Made by a program: the position numbers and the translations under genes. Positions 27,451-40,468 of a DNA stretch of 57,325 nucleotides are shown here, piece after piece. The DNA comes from Pseudomonadota bacterium (GTDB lineage Bacteria; Pseudomonadota; Alphaproteobacteria; Rhizobiales; Xanthobacteraceae): contig JAEWIX010000060.1 in assembly GCA_023386885.1 (NCBI GenBank), positions 1-57,325 of the forward strand, read 5' to 3'. The notes beneath the pieces were generated by a model. That model had not been told where the DNA came from, did not search any database, and worked only from the letters and a program-made list of their open reading frames with translations. Within the stretch, counting starts at the first letter, position 1; every line of letters starts with the position of its first letter.

Positions 27451-28617
27451 TTACCGAGAATGCGCCGTGTGCGGTGCAGACGTGGGTCGGGAGGGTTGAG
27501 CCGCCGTCGACTTGTCGCGCGCGGCATGGCGCGGATTCGATCGTCGATGCAGCGGCTGGGGAACGGCGGCCGGTTCCGCATCCATCGCCAGCTTCTGGCC
27601 CTCAAAGGTGGTTGTCGCACAGCTATGGCGGCTGGCGGCGATGGCCGCGCAAATCTCGGCGGCTCGTGCGGCATCGTGGAGCGGACCGGCGACGAGGCGC
27701 AACTGCACGCTCAACGGACTCTTGCGTTCCCTCAAGGCGATCACGGGTTGCAAATCGCCGAGAACCGATTGGTGGGTGGCGGTCATGCGTCGCCAAAGTG
27801 TGCGGAGGCCGCCGATCGAACTGGCAGTGCCGAGGTCGACACCGAAGGTCGTTCGAGGCACCGCAACCTCCGGGACCGGAGCGGGGTCAGCGGGGATCGA
27901 GGCCGTGACGTCGGACGCAGCGTCGGCCGTTTCGGATTTTGTTTCCGGAGCGGCCGGCGGTTGCGAGGTTGCAAGCGAGGACGTTGCCGCGGGTGCCGAT
28001 GTCTCGGCCGTCGGCTGCGGCGTCGGTGCTGTCGCAACGGCCGCTGTGGTCAGGTTTGCAGGTGCGATCGGCGCGGGCTCGTTGTTGGCCGATTGCGGCG
28101 ACGAAGCGGGTTGCGGTTGCTCGCTGGCGATTGTTCTGGGGCTCGATGGAGGAGGTTTTGGATCCGTGTTTTTCAGGTCCGGGGCGATCAACGGCGGGAT
28201 CGAACTGGCGAGGGAAGAAAACGCAACATTCTGGCGGTTGATCGAACCCGTTACCGACTCGAGGCCCTGTTCAAGCGCCGTCGCCCGTGCATAGAGGCGG
28301 TCGCGATCGCCGTTGAGGGTGTCGATCGCTGCTGAAAGGCGCCGGATATCGCTTCGGCTTTCGCGCGCGATAGTTTGAATTTGCTCGGATCGCCGCGCCA
28401 GATCGCTAACGGCCACCTGATCCTGCCGCTTGTGAACATAGGATTGATTGGCCAGAACGGCGATCGTAACGGCACCGACCGCGCCGATCCCCCACGATGC
28501 CAGCCGCCATGGGGTCCGGCGATCGTAAGCATCTTCATCGGCCAGTAAACCGACCTGCACGCCATCCAGATCGTGGGCGGTCAGATCGTCAGCCAGTTTT
28601 TTGCCGCGTTTTGCCAT
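27451..28617 (-). CDS. Membrane-anchored protein with coiled coil and SPOR-like C-terminal part
   Basis: The 388-residue protein has a cytoplasmic N-terminus, one membrane helix at about residues 44-60 (WGIGAVGAVTIAVLANQSYV), then a predicted coiled coil (about 70-125, DLARRSEQIQTIARESRSDI onward). A long Pro/Ala/Ser/Thr-rich segment follows (about 140-240). A C-terminal domain includes SVQLRLVAGPLHDAARAAEI and CAAIAASRHSC..., which resembles SPOR or related repeats that bind denuded peptidoglycan. The final 35 residues are basic. I infer an envelope role but not a specific one. The ATG at 28617 follows AGGATCTG. It is divergent from glmU by 166 bases. Confidence 0.6.
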   Translation of the reverse strand: MAKRGKKLADDLTAHDLDGVQVGLLADEDAYDRRTPWRLASWGIGAVGAVTIAVLANQSYVHKRQDQVAVSDLARRSEQIQTIARESRSDIRRLSAAIDTLNGDRDRLYARATALEQGLESVTGSINRQNVAFSSLASSIPPLIAPDLKNTDPKPPPSSPRTIASEQPQPASSPQSANNEPAPIAPANLTTAAVATAPTPQPTAETSAPAATSSLATSQPPAAPETKSETADAASDVTASIPADPAPVPEVAVPRTTFGVDLGTASSIGGLRTLWRRMTATHQSVLGDLQPVIALRERKSPLSVQLRLVAGPLHDAARAAEICAAIAASRHSCATTTFEGQKLAMDAEPAAVPQPLHRRSNPRHAARDKSTAAQPSRPTSAPHTAHSR

Positions 28618-28783
28618 CAGATCCTGTCGGCCCCCCAACGCCGGCGAATCACGCCATCAACAATATCAAAAAAATACCTCCGGTCGTCATCGGCCATGGC
28701 ATTGAAGCCACGTCACGGGTTTGATCTTGGGCGAAAAGCGCTTATTGACGGGCGATATTTTGGTATCGCGCATAGGAATCCGC

Positions 28784-30139
28784 ATGACTGGCAGAACCAC
28801 CCTCACCATCGTCCTGGCGGCTGGCGAAGGCACCCGGATGCGCTCATCAATGCCGAAGGTTCTGCATCCGGTAGCGGGCCAATCGCTGCTGGCGCATGTG
28901 CTTGGCGCTGCCCCCAAGGGAGACGGTGCTGCGCTCGGGGTGGTGGTGGGGCCGGATCATCAGGCGGTGGCCGACGAGGCACGGCGCGTCCGCGCGGAGA
29001 CCGGCACCTACGTCCAGGCTGAGCGTCTCGGCACCGCCCATGCCGTGATGGCGGCGCGTGCGGCAATTGCGCAAGGCTATGACGATCTGCTGATTGCGTT
29101 CGGCGATACGCCGTTGATTTCGGCGGCGACGTTCGAGCGGCTGCGCGCGCCGCTGGCGGCTGGTGCCGGCTTGGCAGTGCTGGGATTCCAGGCCGCCGAT
29201 CCGACAGGTTACGGCCGGCTGGTCGTCGAAGCCGGGCAGCTTGTGGCGATCCGTGAGCAGGCCGACGCCAGCGAGCAGGAGAAGGCCATCAAGTTGTGCA
29301 ATGCCGGCGTAATGGCATTCGACGGCCGCATTGCGCTCAAGGTGCTGGAGCAGATCGGCAACGCCAACAGCAAGGGCGAGTACTACCTGACCGATGCGGT
29401 CGGGATCGTTCGGGCGCTGGGTCGCGATGTCGTGGTGATCGAAACCGGCGAAGACGAGGTGCGCGGCATCAACACCAAGGCGCAGTTGGCGGAGGCCGAG
29501 CAGGTGATGCAGGCTCGTTTGCGACGGGCCGCGCTCGATGCCGGCGTCACCATGATCGCGCCCGAGACGGTTTTCCTCGCGACCGACACAACGTTCGGCA
29601 AGGACGTCACGATCGAACCCAACGTGGTGTTCGGCACCGGCGTCAGCGTCGGCGACGGCGCGGTGATCCACGCATTCTCGCACATCGAGAAGGCAACCAT
29701 CGGGGCCAAGGCCTCCGTCGGCCCTTACGCACGACTGCGGCCGGGAACGGCGCTGGGCGATGGCGCGAAGGTCGGCAACTTCGTCGAGACCAAGGCGGCG
29801 ACGATCGAGGCCGGGGCCAAGGTCAATCATCTGACCTATATCGGTGACGCACAGATCGGCGCCAACGCCAACATCGGCGCGGGCACCATCACCTGCAACT
29901 ACGATGGCTTCAACAAATACAAGACCATCGTTGGCAAGGGCGCGTTCGTGGGATCGAACTCGTCGCTTGTTGCGCCTGTGAAGATTGGCGACGGTGCCTA
30001 TATCGGCTCCGGTTCTGTCATCACCAAGGATGTCGCCGACAATGCTTTGGCTATCGGACGCGGCCAGCAGGTCTCGCGAGAGGGATGGGCCGCGCGCTTC
30101 CGGGACGCCAAGGCTGCCGCAAAGACCGAGCGGAAGTGA
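28784..30139 (+). CDS. glmU: Bifunctional N-acetylglucosamine-1-phosphate uridyltransferase / glucosamine-1-phosphate acetyltransferase
   Basis: The 451-residue enzyme makes UDP-N-acetylglucosamine, the precursor of peptidoglycan and lipopolysaccharide. The N-terminal pyrophosphorylase domain starts LTIVLAAGEGTRMRSSMPKV. The C-terminal left-handed beta-helix carries the hexapeptide repeats and the acetyltransferase site, IGAGTITCNYDGFNKYKTI. The ATG at 28784 is preceded by AGGAATCCGC. The frame is open upstream to 28721 but without homology. It sits just before glmS, so two steps of the same pathway are adjacent. Confidence 0.97.
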   Translation: MTGRTTLTIVLAAGEGTRMRSSMPKVLHPVAGQSLLAHVLGAAPKGDGAALGVVVGPDHQAVADEARRVRAETGTYVQAERLGTAHAVMAARAAIAQGYDDLLIAFGDTPLISAATFERLRAPLAAGAGLAVLGFQAADPTGYGRLVVEAGQLVAIREQADASEQEKAIKLCNAGVMAFDGRIALKVLEQIGNANSKGEYYLTDAVGIVRALGRDVVVIETGEDEVRGINTKAQLAEAEQVMQARLRRAALDAGVTMIAPETVFLATDTTFGKDVTIEPNVVFGTGVSVGDGAVIHAFSHIEKATIGAKASVGPYARLRPGTALGDGAKVGNFVETKAATIEAGAKVNHLTYIGDAQIGANANIGAGTITCNYDGFNKYKTIVGKGAFVGSNSSLVAPVKIGDGAYIGSGSVITKDVADNALAIGRGQQVSREGWAARFRDAKAAAKTERK

Positions 30140-30150
30140 GTGATCAACAG

Positions 30151-30169
30151 GTTAAGGAATTCGCTTAAC
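30151..30169 (+). terminator. Small hairpin after glmU
   Basis: GTTAAG / CTTAAC form a 6-base stem with a 7-base loop, 11 bases past the glmU stop. There is no clear T-tract, so this is a weak terminator or only a chance palindrome; glmS begins about 106 bases downstream. Confidence 0.35.
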
Positions 30170-30275
30170 TCTGTGGTAATTCGCAATAATTCTTGAGTAC
30201 CTGACCATTAGGATTTCTCGTTAAGAGACGCCTGTGCCGGTTTCGGCATGGTTTGAACCGAAGAAATGGAACCGT

Positions 30276-32102
30276 ATGTGCGGCATCGTTGGGATTTTGG
30301 GACGTGGCCCGGTTGCCGAGCAATTGGTCGATTCACTCAAGCGCCTTGAATATCGCGGCTATGATTCCGCCGGCGTCGCGACGTTGGAAGCGGGCGCACT
30401 CGATCGTCGCCGCGCCGAAGGCAAACTGAAAAATCTCGAAGGCCGATTGAAATCGGCGCCGCTCCAGGGGCATCTCGGCATCGGACATACGCGCTGGGCG
30501 ACCCACGGCAAGCCGACCGAAAATAACGCGCATCCGCACACAGCGAGCCGCGTCGCCGTCGTTCATAACGGGATCATCGAGAATTTTCGTGAGTTGCGCC
30601 AGCAACTCGAAAAGGGCGGCGCGGTTTTCAGCAGCGACACTGACACCGAAGTCGTCGCGCATCTGGTCGATGGCTACCTGAGCAAGGGTCTGTCGCCGGC
30701 CGAAGCGGTGAAAGCGACGCTTCCGCAATTACGCGGCGCTTTCGCGCTGGCCTTCATCTTCGATGGCAACGACAACCTTCTGATCGGCGCGCGCAAGGGA
30801 TCGCCGCTGGCGGTCGGCTATGGCGACGGCGAGATGTATCTCGGCTCGGATGCGATCGCGCTGGCGCCGTTGACCGACACCATCAGCTATCTCGAAGACG
30901 GCGATTGGGTGGTGCTCGATCGATCCGGTTGCGAAATCCATGATGAGCGCGGTGCCGCGGTCAAGCGCGAGGTCATCAAATCCGGCGCGTCGTCGTTCCT
31001 CGTCGACAAGGCCAACTATCGCCACTTCATGGCGAAGGAAATTCACGAACAGCCGGAAGTCGTCAGCCACACGCTGGCGCGCATGGTCGATATGGCGAGC
31101 GAACGTGTTGCGCTGCCGGTCGCGCTGCCGTTCGATTTCCGTGACGTCCAGCGGGTGGTGATCACCGCCTGCGGCACGGCGAGCTATGCCGGGTTCGTGG
31201 CCCGCTACTGGCTGGAGCAATTCGCGCGACTGCCGGTCGAACTCGATGTTGCATCCGAGTTTCGCTATCGCGAAGCGCCGCTGCGGAAAGGCGATCTCGC
31301 GATTTTCATTTCGCAGTCGGGTGAAACGGCGGATACCCTTGCGGCCTTGCGTTATGCGAAGGCGCAGGGAGCGCACACGCTTTCCGTTGTCAACGTAACC
31401 ACCTCGACCATCGCGCGCGAAAGCGAAGTGATGCTGCAAACGCTCGCGGGCCCCGAGATCGGCGTGGCGTCGACCAAAGCCTTCACATGCCAGTTGATGG
31501 TGCTGGCCGCACTGGCGATCGCCGCGGGCAGCGCGCGGGGCGAGTTGTCCGTCGAGGACGAAGTCAAACTGGTTCGCGGCCTTGTCGAGGTGCCGCGATT
31601 GATGGCGGCCGCGCTGGTGCTGGAGCCCCAGATCGAGCGGCTGGCGCGCGACATCGCGAAGTCGCGCGACGTGCTTTATCTCGGGCGCGGAACCAGCTAT
31701 CCGCTGGCGCTGGAAGGCGCGCTGAAGCTGAAGGAAATTTCCTATATCCATGCCGAAGGCTATGCTGCCGGCGAACTCAAACACGGCCCCATCGCCCTGA
31801 TCGACGAAAACATGCCGGTGGTGGTGATCGCGCCGTTCGACCGCGTCTTTGAGAAGACGGTGTCGAACATGCAGGAAGTTGCCGCGCGAGGCGGCCGGAT
31901 TATCCTGATGACGGATGCCAAGGGGGCGGCCGAGGCCACCATCGATTCGGTCGTGACCATTACCTTGCCGGACATGGCGGCGAGTTTCACGCCGCTGGTC
32001 TATGCCGTTCCGGTGCAGTTGCTGGCCTATCACACCGCCGTTGTCATGGGCACTGACGTCGATCAGCCGAGAAATCTGGCCAAATCGGTCACCGTCGAGT
32101 AG
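30276..32102 (+). CDS. glmS: Glutamine--fructose-6-phosphate aminotransferase (isomerizing)
   Basis: The 608-residue enzyme makes glucosamine-6-phosphate from fructose-6-phosphate and glutamine. The start MCGIVGILGRGP puts the catalytic Cys at position 2, so the ATG at 30276 is certain (it exposes Cys2 after Met removal). The N-terminal glutaminase domain has GHTRWATHGKPTENNAHPH. Two SIS domains follow with ISQSGETADTLAALR and the SRGTSYPLALEGALKLKE-like RGTSYPLALEGALKLKEIS. The C-terminus ends QPRNLAKSVTVE as in other GlmS proteins. I see no glmS ribozyme, which is expected, as those are in Gram-positives. Confidence 0.97.
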   Translation: MCGIVGILGRGPVAEQLVDSLKRLEYRGYDSAGVATLEAGALDRRRAEGKLKNLEGRLKSAPLQGHLGIGHTRWATHGKPTENNAHPHTASRVAVVHNGIIENFRELRQQLEKGGAVFSSDTDTEVVAHLVDGYLSKGLSPAEAVKATLPQLRGAFALAFIFDGNDNLLIGARKGSPLAVGYGDGEMYLGSDAIALAPLTDTISYLEDGDWVVLDRSGCEIHDERGAAVKREVIKSGASSFLVDKANYRHFMAKEIHEQPEVVSHTLARMVDMASERVALPVALPFDFRDVQRVVITACGTASYAGFVARYWLEQFARLPVELDVASEFRYREAPLRKGDLAIFISQSGETADTLAALRYAKAQGAHTLSVVNVTTSTIARESEVMLQTLAGPEIGVASTKAFTCQLMVLAALAIAAGSARGELSVEDEVKLVRGLVEVPRLMAAALVLEPQIERLARDIAKSRDVLYLGRGTSYPLALEGALKLKEISYIHAEGYAAGELKHGPIALIDENMPVVVIAPFDRVFEKTVSNMQEVAARGGRIILMTDAKGAAEATIDSVVTITLPDMAASFTPLVYAVPVQLLAYHTAVVMGTDVDQPRNLAKSVTVE

Positions 32103-32229
32103 ACGAATCCGAGCTTGCTTGGCTCGCGGCTGCGCGGAATGGTTCCATCGCAGTGTTACGAATGTCTGCTACAGTGCCGGCATATAATTTGCTTGGCATG
32201 GATGCCGCTTGTTGATTGACTCGGGATAG

Positions 32230-33006
32230 ATGACGCAAAGACCTGTATCGAATCCACTGCCTTCAACCGCGCCGGTTCCACCGGAGGCCCCGCGCGGCTT
32301 CATGGCGCGCATCCGCAACTATTTTTTGACGGGTCTGGTTGTCGCGGGGCCGATTGCCATCACGTTTTATCTGACCTGGTGGTTCGTCACCTGGGTCGAT
32401 GGATTGGTGCGGCCGTTGGTGCCGATGGACTATCGGCCCGAGAACTATCTGCCGTATGGCATACCGGGATCCGGGCTGGTGGTTGCCTTCGTGGCCCTGA
32501 CGCTGCTGGGTTTCCTGACGGCCAACCTGATCGGGCGCAAGCTGGTCGGCTTGGGCGAGAACCTGCTCGGGCGGATGCCGGTGGTGCGCGCGATCTATCG
32601 CGGTCTGAAGCAGGTGTTCGAGACGTTGTTCTCCGGCAACGGGTCCAGCTTCCGCAAGGTCGGGATGGTGGAGTTTCCATCGCCCGGCATGTGGTCGATC
32701 GTGCTGATTTCGCAATCGCCGAGCGTCGAGGTGGCGGAGAAGCTGCCGGGTACCGAGGATCATATCTCGGTGTTTCTGCCATGCGCGCCGAACCCTACCA
32801 CCGGCTTTTTCTTCTACGTGCCGCGCAGCAAGGTGATCGAAATCGACATGAGCGCGGAGGATGCGGCGACCCTCATCATGTCCGCCGGCGTGGTGCAGCC
32901 GGGCAGCGATCCGCAGCGCAAGATCGCGGCGCTCGCCGAAACCGCCAATGCCGCGCGCGTGGCTGATGAAGCGACACTCAAAGCTGCGTCGGCAAAAGCC
33001 GACTGA
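32230..33006 (+). CDS. DUF502 family membrane protein
   Basis: The 258-residue protein has a proline-rich N-terminus, then two membrane helices (about 30-54, YFLTGLVVAGPIAITFYLTW, and about 78-98, GLVVAFVALTLLGFLTANLI). A soluble domain (about 115-225) follows, with GRMPVVRAIYRGLKQVFETL, VVLISQSPSVEVAE-like IVLISQSP and NPTTGFFFYVPRSKVIEIDM. This is the signature of the DUF502 family, of unknown function, widespread in proteobacteria and plants. It converges on recG, with 4 bases between stops. The ATG at 32230 follows a GGGATAG. Confidence 0.9.
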   Translation: MTQRPVSNPLPSTAPVPPEAPRGFMARIRNYFLTGLVVAGPIAITFYLTWWFVTWVDGLVRPLVPMDYRPENYLPYGIPGSGLVVAFVALTLLGFLTANLIGRKLVGLGENLLGRMPVVRAIYRGLKQVFETLFSGNGSSFRKVGMVEFPSPGMWSIVLISQSPSVEVAEKLPGTEDHISVFLPCAPNPTTGFFFYVPRSKVIEIDMSAEDAATLIMSAGVVQPGSDPQRKIAALAETANAARVADEATLKAASAKAD

Positions 33007-33010
33007 TTGA

Positions 33011-35116
33011 TCAACCCGCGCCGATCAGCGGGATCGCCTCGTCACGCTCGTAGAGATAGAGCAGGCAGCGTAGCGCTTCGCCGGAAGATCCCGTGAGCTT
33101 CGGATTGTCGTGCATGATCCTCAAGGCTTCGTCGCGCGCTTGGGCTATCAGTTGCGCATGGACTTCGGGGCGCGCAATGCGATAGCCGGGAAGGCCGCTC
33201 TGACGCGTTCCCAGCACTTCGCCTTCGCCGCGCAACCTTAAATCTTCCTCGGCGATACGGAAGCCGTCGGTAGTCTCGCGGATCACCCGCAGCCGCGCCG
33301 CCGACATTTCGCCGAGCGGTTCGCGGTAGAGCAGCAGGCAGGTGGACGCCTCCGAGCCGCGCCCGATCCGCCCGCGCAATTGGTGCAATTGTGCCAGCCC
33401 GAAGCGCTCGGCATTCTCAATGACCATGATGGTGGCGGCCGGCACGTCGACGCCGACCTCGACCACGGTGGTTGCGACCAGCAAGCGGATTTCAGCGGCC
33501 GCGAATTGCGCCATCACCCGATCTTTCTCGGCGCCTTTCATCTGGCCATGGACGAGGCCGACCTGATCACCGAACCGCCTTTGCAGGCTCTCGAACCGCG
33601 TGGTGGCATCGGTGAGATTTTCGACGGTCTCGGATTCCTCGACGAGCGGACAAATCCAGTAGACCAGCTTGCCGGCCTTCACGGCGCGGCCGACCGCATC
33701 CATCACTTCGTTCAAGCGGCTGCTCGGCACCGCGCGGGTATCGATCGGCTGACGGCCCGCAGGCTTTTCGCGCAATTCGGAAATGTCCATGTCGCCGAAA
33801 TAGGTCAGCACCAGTGTGCGCGGGATCGGCGTCGCGCTGAGTACCAGCACGTCCACCGCATCGCCTTTTGAAGTGAGCGCGAGACGTTCGCGCACGCCGA
33901 AGCGGTGTTGCTCGTCCACAATCGCGAGCGCCAGCGACTTGAAGACCACATCGTCCTGGATCAAGGCGTGGGTGCCGACCAGCAGATCGAGTTCGCCCGA
34001 GGCAAGTTGCGCAAGAATATCGCGGCGCTCCTTGCCTTTCTCGCGTCCGGTAAGGATGGCGACGCGCAGACCGGCGCGCGCGGCAAGCGGCGCGATGGTC
34101 TTGATGTGTTGCCGCGCGAGGATTTCGGTGGGCGCCATCAGCGCCGCCTGTTTGCCGGCCTCGGCGACAGCGGCGGCCGCGAGCAGCGCCACCACGGTTT
34201 TGCCGGAGCCGACGTCGCCTTGCAGCAGCCGCAGCATTCGCACCGGTTGTTGCAAGTCATGCGCGATGGCAACGGCGGCATCGCGCTGCGATGACGTCAG
34301 CGCATAGGGCAGGGCGTCGATCACCTTGTTGCGCAGGTGGCCGTCGCCGGCATGGCGCGCGCCTGCGGGCCGGCGCAACTGCGCGCGCACCAGCGCCAGC
34401 GCCAGTTGCCCCGCGAGCAATTCGTCGAAGGCCAGCCGCGACCAGAACTGTCGATCGGGCAGAATATCCGTCAGTTCGACAGGCACATGGACACGCTGCA
34501 ACGCCTCCGCGAGCGGCGGGAAATTGCAGCGGCGAAGCACCTCCGGACTGATCCATTCCGGCAGCCTCGGAAGCCTCTCAAGCGCCAGCGCCATCGCGCG
34601 CCGAAGCGACCCCAGCGCCAATCCCTCGGTGAGCGGATAGACCGGCTCGATGCCGGAAAGTTTCGCCAGGCCTTCCTCATCGACGACGCGGTCGGGGTGG
34701 ACCATCTGCAAGGTGCCGTCGAACATCTGTACCGTGCCGGAGACGTAACGCTTCTCGCCGACCGGCAGGAGCTTTTCGATGTAGTCGCGCTTGCCACGGA
34801 AATAGGTCAGCAGCACGTCGCCGGTGTCGTCGCTGGCATAGACCAGATGCGGCGTGCGCGAGCGGCCAGGCGGAGAGGGACGATGCCGGTCGATGGTGAC
34901 TTCCAGCGTCGCCACGGTCCCCGGCACGGCATCGCGGATTTTCGGCCGCGCCCGGCGGTCGATCACATTGCTCGGCAGATGCAGCAGCAGGTCGACCAGC
35001 CGTGGCGTCTCGTTGCGACCGAGCAGGTAGCGCAGCAGCTTGTCCTGTCGCGGCCCGACGCCGGACAGGCTGGTGACAAGCGTAAAGAGCGGGTTGAGAA
35101 TCTCGGGACGCGGCAT
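33011..35116 (-). CDS. recG: ATP-dependent DNA helicase RecG
   Basis: The 701-residue branch-migrating helicase remodels stalled replication forks and Holliday junctions. The N-terminal wedge/OB domain includes GVGPRQDKLLRYLLGRNETP. The helicase core has the Walker A GDVGSGKTVVALLAAAAVAE (about residue 299), the DEQH box in IVDEQHRFGVRERLALTSKG (about 398), and motif VI QLRGRIGRG. The C-terminal motif NPKLTGSSGEALRCLLYLYE closes it. The start used is the ATG at 35116. It is divergent from sdhE-mfd, separated by 194 bases. Confidence 0.96.
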   Translation of the reverse strand: MPRPEILNPLFTLVTSLSGVGPRQDKLLRYLLGRNETPRLVDLLLHLPSNVIDRRARPKIRDAVPGTVATLEVTIDRHRPSPPGRSRTPHLVYASDDTGDVLLTYFRGKRDYIEKLLPVGEKRYVSGTVQMFDGTLQMVHPDRVVDEEGLAKLSGIEPVYPLTEGLALGSLRRAMALALERLPRLPEWISPEVLRRCNFPPLAEALQRVHVPVELTDILPDRQFWSRLAFDELLAGQLALALVRAQLRRPAGARHAGDGHLRNKVIDALPYALTSSQRDAAVAIAHDLQQPVRMLRLLQGDVGSGKTVVALLAAAAVAEAGKQAALMAPTEILARQHIKTIAPLAARAGLRVAILTGREKGKERRDILAQLASGELDLLVGTHALIQDDVVFKSLALAIVDEQHRFGVRERLALTSKGDAVDVLVLSATPIPRTLVLTYFGDMDISELREKPAGRQPIDTRAVPSSRLNEVMDAVGRAVKAGKLVYWICPLVEESETVENLTDATTRFESLQRRFGDQVGLVHGQMKGAEKDRVMAQFAAAEIRLLVATTVVEVGVDVPAATIMVIENAERFGLAQLHQLRGRIGRGSEASTCLLLYREPLGEMSAARLRVIRETTDGFRIAEEDLRLRGEGEVLGTRQSGLPGYRIARPEVHAQLIAQARDEALRIMHDNPKLTGSSGEALRCLLYLYERDEAIPLIGAG

Positions 35117-35310
35117 CGGCTCATTCTACGGCGTTCAGGCATCTACGTCTTGCTGCGCGCGATCAAAGGCGTGGACGGCCGGGGCAAGACCGGGCCATGA
35201 CGCGCGGGCATGACTGCGGCGACAAGGAAAATACTGACATCGCAAGCGGCGAGGACTATACCATCCGCGCCCGGCACGTCCGGGCTTTTGCCGTTACGCA
35301 AGGTTGACGC

Positions 35311-35597
35311 ATGACTGGGACGACACGTTCGAGCCACGGGCTCGATGACCGCCGCAAGCGGTTGCTTTATCGCTGCTGGCACCGTGGCACGCGTGAGATG
35401 GACCTCATCCTCGGCCGGTTCGCCGATGCACATATCGCGCAACTCTCCGACAATGATCTCGCGGAACTCGAACGGGTGGTCGAAGCCCACGATCCCGATC
35501 TCTATCCGGCGTTCGCCGGGGGCATTCCGCCATCGCCGGATTTCGCCGGCGCGATGTTTGAGCGCATCAAGGCGTTTCGCGTTTCGGACCCCAATCT

Positions 35598-35601
<4 letters not shown>
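35311..35601 (+). CDS. sdhE: FAD assembly factor SdhE (succinate dehydrogenase flavinylation)
   Basis: The 96-residue protein helps attach FAD covalently to the SdhA subunit of succinate dehydrogenase. It has the conserved RGTREMDLILGRFADAH motif (the RGxxE of the family, at about 27-31) and the following LSDNDLAELERVVEAHDPDL helix. Length is normal for alphaproteobacterial members. The ATG at 35311 follows GTTGACGC. It overlaps the mfd start by 4 bases (ATGA at 35598), so the two are translationally coupled, an arrangement typical of this family. Confidence 0.93.
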
Positions 35602-39116
<3,515 letters not shown>

Positions 39117-39130
39117 TTGCGGGCGAGCAA

Positions 39131-40363
39131 CTATGATGCTGCGCGCTTCGTGTCACCGGCCAGCCGGGTCAGTAGCGACGTGGCGGTGTCGCTCGCCATC
39201 AGCGTTTCGACGCGAACATGCGGATCGATGTGCGAGCCGCGCCGCGTGCTATGCATGGTGTATTTCATCACGCTGGCAAGGCGCTTGGCGATGGCACTGG
39301 CGCTGCGCGCTTCCGCATCGATGAACACAGCCGTCATCGATCCGTCATCGTGCATGGTTGCGAAATCGGTCCGACGCATCAGCCGGCCAAGAATGCGCGC
39401 CGCATCGTACTGTTCGCGCGGGTGGCTTTCCGCGAAAGCAAAACGAGCGGCAGACAGCCCGGCGCCCCGAGCCTGCACCTGTTCGACGGCGTTATCGAGG
39501 TCGCGGCTGAACGCGGCCGGGGTCAGCAATCCGGTGCGCGGATCGAGCAGACCGCCGGCATCGATCGAGCGTAGCGTGCGGTTGATGCGTTGTTCAAAGG
39601 CGCGCTGCCGGATCAGAGGCAGGGCGCTGGCGACCATCCGGGCGGGCTCGCCGTCGATCGTCTCGAGGTTCGGCAGGTCGTAGTTGCGTTCCGGTCCTGA
39701 CGGCGCGACGACGGGCAAGTTGCGGAAGCGCGGATCCTCGGACAATACCGTCAGGAATGCGTCGACTACGCGCGCGGTGAAGCCATCGCCGATCACGATG
39801 CCATCGATATCGCGCAGGTTCAGATGTTTGGCGGCCGCCTCGATGCTGAGCGCACCGACAACGCCCATTTGCGCCCCGAGTGCGATGGACAGCGCGGGAT
39901 AGCTGGCGCCGCGTCCGACCAGAAGGACGGTGGCGTCCTGCAACGGATCGGAAACTGGCAACGGATGCGTTGCCGATGGCTGGTCAATCTGCCGCCGCAA
40001 CATGGTGGCGTGGAGCGCACGCACGCGCAATGCAGCGCGCAGCCTTGCGGCCAGGCGATCCGCGCTGTTTTCTGTCAGCGAGAATGGGATGGCGTTGGGG
40101 GGTAGCGAAGCGATAGCGTCGAGTACGATCAGCGGAACGTAAGGCTGCGCCGCAGCGATGCGCGTCGCGAGCGTCTCGAAAACTGCGTCGCCTTCGACCG
40201 GGGCCATAGCGATGACAGCGGCCGGCGGTGTTTGGTCAAACACCTGCAGCGCATTGGCCCAACCTGTCTCGACGACAGAGTCCAGCCCGGCCGCGCGGAC
40301 GCCTGCGACAAGCGGCAGATAAGCGTCGCTGACGACAGCGAGGATAGGTCCGTGTTTCGACAT
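39131..40363 (-). CDS. Degenerate GGDEF-like protein with receiver-like N-terminal part
   Basis: The 410-residue protein has two receiver-like alpha/beta segments. The first is at about 5-105, with ILAVVSDAYLPLVAGVRAAG and PYVPLIVLDAIASLP. The second is at about 140-235, with DATVLLVGRGASYPALSIAL and DIDGIVIGDGFTARVVDAFL. Neither keeps the phospho-acceptor pattern clearly. The C-terminal part (about 275-400) starts RTGLLTPAAFSRDLDNAVEQ, the usual D-x-LTG-L-x-N-R region of GGDEF domains, then RILGRLMRRTDFATMHDDGS, where the GG(D/E)EF loop is absent. It is therefore unlikely to make cyclic-di-GMP and may be a regulatory or scaffold protein. The upstream 105 bases to the next gene show no obvious site. 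Confidence 0.7.
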   Translation of the reverse strand: MSKHGPILAVVSDAYLPLVAGVRAAGLDSVVETGWANALQVFDQTPPAAVIAMAPVEGDAVFETLATRIAAAQPYVPLIVLDAIASLPPNAIPFSLTENSADRLAARLRAALRVRALHATMLRRQIDQPSATHPLPVSDPLQDATVLLVGRGASYPALSIALGAQMGVVGALSIEAAAKHLNLRDIDGIVIGDGFTARVVDAFLTVLSEDPRFRNLPVVAPSGPERNYDLPNLETIDGEPARMVASALPLIRQRAFEQRINRTLRSIDAGGLLDPRTGLLTPAAFSRDLDNAVEQVQARGAGLSAARFAFAESHPREQYDAARILGRLMRRTDFATMHDDGSMTAVFIDAEARSASAIAKRLASVMKYTMHSTRRGSHIDPHVRVETLMASDTATSLLTRLAGDTKRAAS

Positions 40364-40468
40364 ATGGGACTGCGACGATCTTCTCGAGAACGAAAAGTCT
40401 AACCGATCGCGCTTAATGTCGCGTCAACGAAGAGCAAAGGTTTTGACGAAATGTCGTGTGGTGTGGGC

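Noticed and set aside
30140..30275. A glmS ribozyme or riboswitch in the glmU-glmS gap
   Set aside because: The gap is short and has only a small 6-base hairpin; the ribozyme is typical of Gram-positives, and no matching core is seen.
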